Shown piece by piece: positions 17,001 through 19,106 of a stretch of DNA of 19,106 nucleotides. Position numbers and translations under genes: made by a program. Positions within the stretch are counted from its first letter, which is position 1. The number at the start of each line of letters is the position of its first letter. The notes beneath the pieces were generated by a model. It saw only the letters and a program-made list of their open reading frames with translations, ran no database searches and was not told where the DNA came from. Source of the DNA: Chthoniobacter sp. (GTDB lineage: Bacteria > Verrucomicrobiota > Verrucomicrobiia > Chthoniobacterales > Chthoniobacteraceae); NCBI GenBank assembly GCA_025352865.1, contig JANXSB010000318.1, positions 1 to 19,106 of the forward strand, given 5' to 3'.

Positions 17001-19106
17001 GTCGCGCCGCCCGCGCTGCCGACCGTGTTTTTCCCATCGAGAAAGGCCGCGGGCTGCGTCTCGGTGATCGTGTAACCCGCGGCGTCGCTCGGGCGCAGGC
17101 CGGAGAAAGTGTAGTTGCCGTTCACGTCGGTCGTCATTGTGAAATTGACGGCGTTGCCGAGGTCGTTGATGCCGGTGAGCGCGACCGTCACGCCGGAAAT
17201 TCCCGTCTCGCCCGCGCCCGCGATCAGCCCGTCGTTATTCAGGTCGCGATACACCGTGCCCGAAATCGAAGTCGCCGGCAGCTCGCCGAATTTGTAACCC
17301 GTGCCGGTGGTGCCAGACGTGACCGTGATGTTGGAAATCTGATCGTTCGTCAGCGTGCCCGCGGGCGCGCCGTTGCTGTCGAGGCCGTCATTGAAACCGC
17401 CCGGCTGCGACTCGGTGATCGTATAGGTGCCAGGCCGCAGATTGGTGAAGGACACATTGCCGCTCGCATCGGTCAGCAGCGCCGTGCTCACCGCGTTGCC
17501 GCGGTCGTCGGTGCCGGTCACGGTCACGGTCGCACCGCTGATGCCGGTCTCGCCCGCGCCGGACTGCACGCCGTCGTTGTTCACATCGCGATACACCGTC
17601 GCCGCGAGACTCGCGGGCGACAGCTCGCCAAAATTATTCGCCGAGCCCGTCTGCCCCGACGCAATGACGATTCCGCTGATCGTGTTGTTATCGATCGCGT
17701 TGTTGACCGCGCCCGGCGTGGTCACGCCAGCGCCCGCGGTTTCTTTGCCGTCGAGCAAGCCCGCGGGTTGCGTTTCCGTGAGCGTGTAGGTGCCGGGCCG
17801 CAGCGCGGTGAAAGAATACGCGCCCGCGCCGTTCGTCGTCGTCGTGAGGCTCACCGCGTTGCCGAGATCATCCGTGCCGGTGAGCGCGACCGTCACGCCC
17901 GACTGCGCGGTTTCGCCGCCTTGGAAAATGCCGTCGTTGTTCGCGTCGAGGTACACGCTGCCCGAGATCGTCGCGCCTTGCAGCTCGCCGAAATTGTAGC
18001 CGGTCGCCGCGGTGTTCGCCGTGAGCGTGATCGCGCTGATAATGTCGCTCGGCGGATTGTTCACCGTCGTGCCGCCCGCAGTGCCCGCGGTGTTTTTCCC
18101 ATCGAGGAAACCCGCCGGCTGCGTCTCGGTGATGACGTACGTGCCGGGCCGCAGCGTGCCAAACGCATACGCGCCGCTCGCGTTCGTCGTCGTGGAAACA
18201 TTCACCGCATTCCCCCGGTCATCCGTACCCGTAAGCGTCACGGTCGCGGCGTTGATTCCCGTTTCCGCCGCGCCGGATTGCACGCCGTCATTGTTCGCAT
18301 CGATGAAAACCGTGCCCGCAAAACTCGACGGCGGCAGCTCGCCGAAATTGTTGCCGGCACCGCTCGTTCCCGTGCCGAGCGTGATGGTCGAAATCGTGTT
18401 GCTGTTCGTTGTGTTGTCGATGGTCCCGCTCGCCTGCGAACCCACGGTTTCCTTTCCATCGAGCAAGCCCGCGGGCTGCGTTTCGGTTAGCGTGTAGTTG
18501 CCAGGCCGGAGGTTCGCGAACGAGTAAGCGCCGCTCGCATTCGTGGTCGTGCTCGCACTTACCGCATTGCCCAGATCGTCGGTGCCGCTGAGCGCGATGG
18601 TCACACCGTTCACGCCCGTCTCCCCCGCGCCGGACTGCACGCCGTCGTTGTTCAAATCGCGATAGACCGTGCCGCTGAGCGCGTTCGGCGAAAGCTCGCC
18701 GAAGTTGTATCCCGTCGCGGTCGTGTTTGCCGTAAGCGTGACCGCGCTGATGACGTCGCTTGGCGGATTGTTCACCGTCGTTCCGCCCGCAGTCCCAGCC
18801 GTGTTTTTTCCATCGAGAAAACCCGCCGGCTGCGTCTCCGTCACCACGTAGCTGCCGGGGCGGAGATTGCTGAAGGAATACGCGCCGCTCGCGTTGCTCG
18901 TCGCGGTGACGCTCACTGCCGCCCCGCGGTCGTCGGTGCCGGTGAGCGTGATTGTCGCGGCGTTGATTCCCGTCTCGCCCGCGCCGGATTGCGTGCCGTC
19001 ATTGTTCGCGTCGACGAAGACCGTGCCCGCGAGCGACGTGGGCGGGAGTTCGCCAAAATTGTTGCCCGTGCCGCTGACATTTGCCGCGAGCGTGATCGCC
19101 GAGATC
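10487..19106 (-). CDS. Giant modular surface/secreted repeat protein (SdrD-B-like and DUF11 domains), N-terminus beyond right edge
   Basis: At least 2872 residues are open to the right edge. A GTG at 18916 is not the start, because the same frame continues without a stop through a full repeat unit to 19106. Modules in N-to-C order: the tail of one SdrD-B-like unit plus nine units (15873-19106), seven 130-residue DUF11 modules (13143-15872), four SdrD-B-like units (11768-13142), two diverged DUF11 modules (11007-11767) and a C-terminal region (10487-11006). SdrD-B units show D-x-N-x-D-G (calcium-loop type), LTGTDD, GAYSF.NLRPGTYTLTETQPAG and N-F-G-E-L. I see no cysteine, and the composition is rich in Gly, Thr, Ala, Asn and Asp, as expected for an extracellular stalk or adhesin. 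No LPXTG, PEP-CTERM or transmembrane tail is seen at the C-terminus. The signal sequence and any head domain would be off the edge. The role as adhesin or matrix protein is inferred. Confidence 0.93.
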   Translation of the reverse strand, partial: ISAITLAANVSGTGNNFGELPPTSLAGTVFVDANNDGTQSGAGETGINAATITLTGTDDRGAAVSVTATSNASGAYSFSNLRPGSYVVTETQPAGFLDGKNTAGTAGGTTVNNPPSDVISAVTLTANTTATGYNFGELSPNALSGTVYRDLNNDGVQSGAGETGVNGVTIALSGTDDLGNAVSASTTTNASGAYSFANLRPGNYTLTETQPAGLLDGKETVGSQASGTIDNTTNSNTISTITLGTGTSGAGNNFGELPPSSFAGTVFIDANNDGVQSGAAETGINAATVTLTGTDDRGNAVNVSTTTNASGAYAFGTLRPGTYVITETQPAGFLDGKNTAGTAGGTTVNNPPSDIISAITLTANTAATGYNFGELQGATISGSVYLDANNDGIFQGGETAQSGVTVALTGTDDLGNAVSLTTTTNGAGAYSFTALRPGTYTLTETQPAGLLDGKETAGAGVTTPGAVNNAIDNNTISGIVIASGQTGSANNFGELSPASLAATVYRDVNNDGVQSGAGETGISGATVTVTGTDDRGNAVSTALLTDASGNVSFTNLRPGTYTITESQPGGFNDGLDSNGAPAGTLTNDQISNITVTSGTTGTGYKFGELPATSISGTVYRDLNNDGLIAGAGETGISGVTVALTGINDLGNAVNFTMTTDVNGNYTFSGLRPSDAAGYTITETQPAAFLDGKNTVGSAGGATVNNPLSDVISTVVLTSGTAATGYNFGELPPATLSGSAYIDANNDGVFQGGETAQSGVTVTLTGTDDLGNAVSTSTTTSGAGAYSFANLRPGTYTLTETQPAGLLDGRETVGTQASGTVLNTADSNTISGITLAANVTGSANNFADLRPAALAGAVFSDGNNDGLVNGADTGIGGATVALTGTDDRGNAVNVSTTTNGAGAYSFGTLRPGTYTLSETQPAGFLDGKDTVGTPGGTTANDVFSGIALTEGTNGAANNFAELAPASLAGSVYIDANNDGVRQGGESGLAGVTVTLTGTDDLGSAVSTTTTTDATGAYSFGTLRPSNAAGYTITETQPAAYGDGTDAIGTQGGTTGNDVLSGIVLGAGVGGTGNIFGERIVADLSITKTDGSATYTAGTAISYAVVVNNSGPSFVSGAVVADTIPANISGAAWTAVYAGAGSVGAASGSGDINTAIDLASGGSATFTITGTVLATATGNLVNTATVAAPAGVTDPTPGNNTATDTDTPNPVADLAITKTDGVASVVPGTANTYTIVVSNVGPSFVTGATVADTLPATLTGVSWTAVYAGVGSSGAAGGIGNISTVINLAVGGTATFTVTGTVVSTATGTLVNTATVTPPVGVTDPTPGNNTATDTDTLTPVADLSITKTDGSATYTAGTAISYSVVVSNSGPSFVSGATVADTIPANISGTTWTAVYAGAGSAGAASGSGDINAAINLASGGSATFTITGTVLATATGDLVNTATVAAPAGVTDPTPGNNSATDTDTPNPIADLAITKTDGVVSVVPGTANTYTIVVSNVGPSFVTGATVADTLPAALTGVSWTAVYAGVGSAGAASGIGNISTVINLAVGGTATFTVTGTVVSTATGTLVNSATVTPPVGVTDPTPGNNTATDTDTLTPTADLSITKTDGSATYTAGTVISYTVVVNNSGQSFVTGATVADTIPANISGATWTVVYAGVGSAGAASGSGDINTPINLASGGSATFTITGTVLATATGNLVNTATVAAPAGVTDPTPGNNTATDTDTPNPVADLAITKTDGVTSVVPGTATTYTIVVSNVGPSFVTGATVADTLPATLTGVSWTAVFAGAGSSGAASGVGNISTTINLAVGGTATFTVTGTVVSTATGTLVNTATVTPPVGVTDPTPGNNSATDTDTLTPVADLSITKTDGSATYIPGTAISYTVVVSNTGPSFVSGAVIADTIPANISGATWTVVYAGVGSAGAASGSGDINTAIDLASGGSATFTITGTVLLTATGDLVNTATVATPVGVTDPTPGNNSATDTDTRNTTSLAGFVFTDANNDGIRQGSENGIGGATVTLTGTDNLGAAVNVSVTTLADGSYSFANLRPSNAAGYTITETQPVGFLDGADAIGTPGGTAGNDVFSAIVLADGVSGTDNNFGELRPATLSGTVFQDNSNDGAQQAGEPGVPNVAVTLTGTDDRGNAVSTTVNTLADGSYSFGNLRPGTYAITEAQPAGLLDGKDALGTAGGTLANDAASAITLAEGQTGSGYTFGELAASSFSGTVFSDLNNNGAINAGEAGIGGAALTLTGTDDLGNAVSLSTTSAGDGSYTFGNLRPGSYVITETQPAGFLDGKNTAGIAGGTTVNNPPSDVISAITLPSNTGATGYLFGELTPASFSGTVFHDLNDSGAIDAGEPRIAGATVTLTGTDDLGNAVSISATSAADGTFTFASLRPGTYTLTETQPAGYLDGKDTAGTAGGTPANDTFSAIALTAGLSGSGYLFGELTPPDLVVTKTDGTAIAKPGDLLTYTITVANASLQQASSVTVTDQFPPALQFVSADNGGALDPLTGVITWNLGAIAGSNAQTITLTVVARVPATLPNGVSSVTNTVNAADISGVDANPGNNTASDTDGIPASADLYVHKTDNLTTAQVGQQTTYTITGGNAGEQTAEGVVIGDVLPQGLSFVSASSGGKLTGGRVVWNLGDLAPGETFSLTVRVVVESAASGKNVINTVTIADRFGSPIDLTPLNNSATDATLIQPASTFAFDTFHDFANPAQRPGLLPRLGPIDVDRDALLPLAPIYSGEADPGSTLVVSLYNAKGEQIGSQTVMADAGGNWLTAFTSSTMRDTPSSVRISLLPAPASYGDTFGHNLRAYFSPALNPGHFFETIRDLGFDRSSAPLLDGLGLENPLQLGSVKYGGELLSTQGTASGE
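11007..11767 (-). repeat. Two diverged DUF11 modules near the C-terminus
   Basis: The first (11382-11767) begins PDLVVTKTDGTAIAKPGD and ends in DANPGNNTASDTDG. The second (11007-11381) begins SADLYVHKTDNLTTAQVGQ and ends in DLTPLNNSATDATL. Both keep the DUF11 frame (K-T-D near the start, Y-T-I strand, W-N-L-G centre, N-x-V-x-x-x-D and P-x-N-N-x-A-x-D end) but differ strongly from the seven-copy block, so they belong to a different, older lineage of the domain. Confidence 0.85.
11768..13142 (-). repeat. Four SdrD-B-like repeat units (C-proximal block)
   Basis: Approximate unit bounds are 12799-13142, 12457-12798, 12106-12456 and 11768-12105 (about 338-351 bp). Each has an acidic D/N/G loop, LTGTD, LRPG/LRPSNAAGY, TE(T/A)QP and F-G-E-L. 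The first keeps DANNDG; the later three have DNSNDG, DLNNNG and DLNDSG, so the putative calcium loop degenerates toward the C-terminus. Confidence 0.88.
12173..12283 (-). repeat. 111-bp patch nearly identical to 18044-18154
   Basis: By eye about five mismatches separate this stretch from 18044-18154, far closer than most repeat units are to each other at DNA level. Both encode the alpha-type stretch with GFLDGKNTAG and TTVNNPPSDV. The copies lie 5871 bp apart, on opposite sides of the DUF11 block. Confidence 0.8.
13143..15872 (-). repeat. Seven tandem DUF11 modules with an exact 390-bp period in A-B-A-B-A-B-A order
   Basis: Anchor positions of the K-T-D-G codons (15841, 15451, 15061, 14671, 14281, 13891, 13501) are each 390 bp apart with no insertion or deletion. 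Type A modules read ADLSITKTDGSATY with DTIPANISG; type B modules read ADLAITKTDGV.SVVPGTA with DTLPA.LTGVSW. Both end in VTDPTPGNN(T/S)ATDTDT. The higher-order repeat is therefore 780 bp. Modules from N to C: 15483-15872, 15093-15482, 14703-15092, 14313-14702, 13923-14312, 13533-13922 and 13143-13532. Confidence 0.95.
15873..19106 (-). repeat. Nine SdrD-B-like repeat units plus one partial (N-proximal block)
   Basis: Approximate unit bounds, N to C: tail beyond 19041, then 18690-19041, 18332-18690, 17981-18332, 17621-17980, 17280-17620, 16915-17280, 16560-16914, 16221-16559 and 15873-16220. Lengths vary from about 113 to 122 residues. Sub-types can be told by the stretch after LDG: alpha (KNTAGTAGG..VNNPPSD.IS), beta (KETVGSQASG, then NT..SNTIS) and gamma (KDTVGTPGGT..ND). 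Nearly all keep the D-x-N-N-D-G loop. The Lys expected for CnaB-type isopeptide bonds is missing from the first strand, so calcium rather than isopeptide stabilisation is more likely. Confidence 0.9.

Noticed and set aside
16838..18490. 550-codon open frame on the plus strand
   Set aside because: It is antisense to the SdrD-B block, with the same Arg-rich composition as other shadows.
18914..18916. GTG at 18916 as the start of the giant protein
   Set aside because: The same frame continues upstream to the window edge with intact SdrD-B sequence (DANNDG, LTGTDD), so this is an internal valine codon.

Overview
This is a GC-rich bacterial window with dense gene packing and a rightward two-gene cofactor unit set among leftward genes. 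The best guess for the source is a member of the Verrucomicrobiota, possibly near the Opitutales. This is an inference from the high GC, few obvious Shine-Dalgarno sequences, a TerB/FHA/ABCG fusion transporter, and a secreted protein with a 'DLKTTxGxxYHN...FGYD' motif that I associate with that phylum. No rRNA, tRNA, insertion sequence, phage gene or CRISPR array was seen.

Left region (1-7525, all minus strand). Reading in the direction of transcription, the order is: a two-helix DUF350 membrane protein; a small secreted protein of unknown function; a 1228-residue ABCG-type transporter carrying TerB-like and FHA-like domains; a sugar isomerase/epimerase-like TIM barrel starting 6 nt after the transporter stop; and a CHASE-PAS-PAS sensor histidine kinase cut by the left edge just after its phospho-acceptor histidine. 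Gaps are short (12, 80, 6 and about 48 nt), so some or all of these may be co-transcribed.

Middle region (7526-10479). A small secreted Ala/Lys/Pro-rich protein with one beta-rich core domain (minus) is followed by a good rho-independent terminator. Divergent from it are two plus-strand genes 30 nt apart: bifunctional NAD(P)H-hydrate epimerase/dehydratase (nnr) and riboflavin synthase (ribE). Their start regions share a TANAT(T/C)-CGCC-GCC-ATG pattern that would place transcription starts at or next to the start codon.

Right region (10487-19106, minus). One giant surface or secreted repeat protein fills 45% of the window and runs off the right edge, so its N-terminus is missing; at least 2872 residues are present. 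In N-to-C order there is the tail of one SdrD-B-like unit plus nine full SdrD-B-like units, seven DUF11 modules of exactly 390 bp each in an A-B-A-B-A-B-A pattern, four more SdrD-B-like units, two diverged DUF11 modules, and an approximately 170-residue C-terminal region with an Ig-like part and no sorting signal I recognise. The two SdrD-B units flanking the DUF11 block are each other's closest relatives, suggesting that the block was inserted into an older continuous array. This modular history is the most interesting feature of the window.
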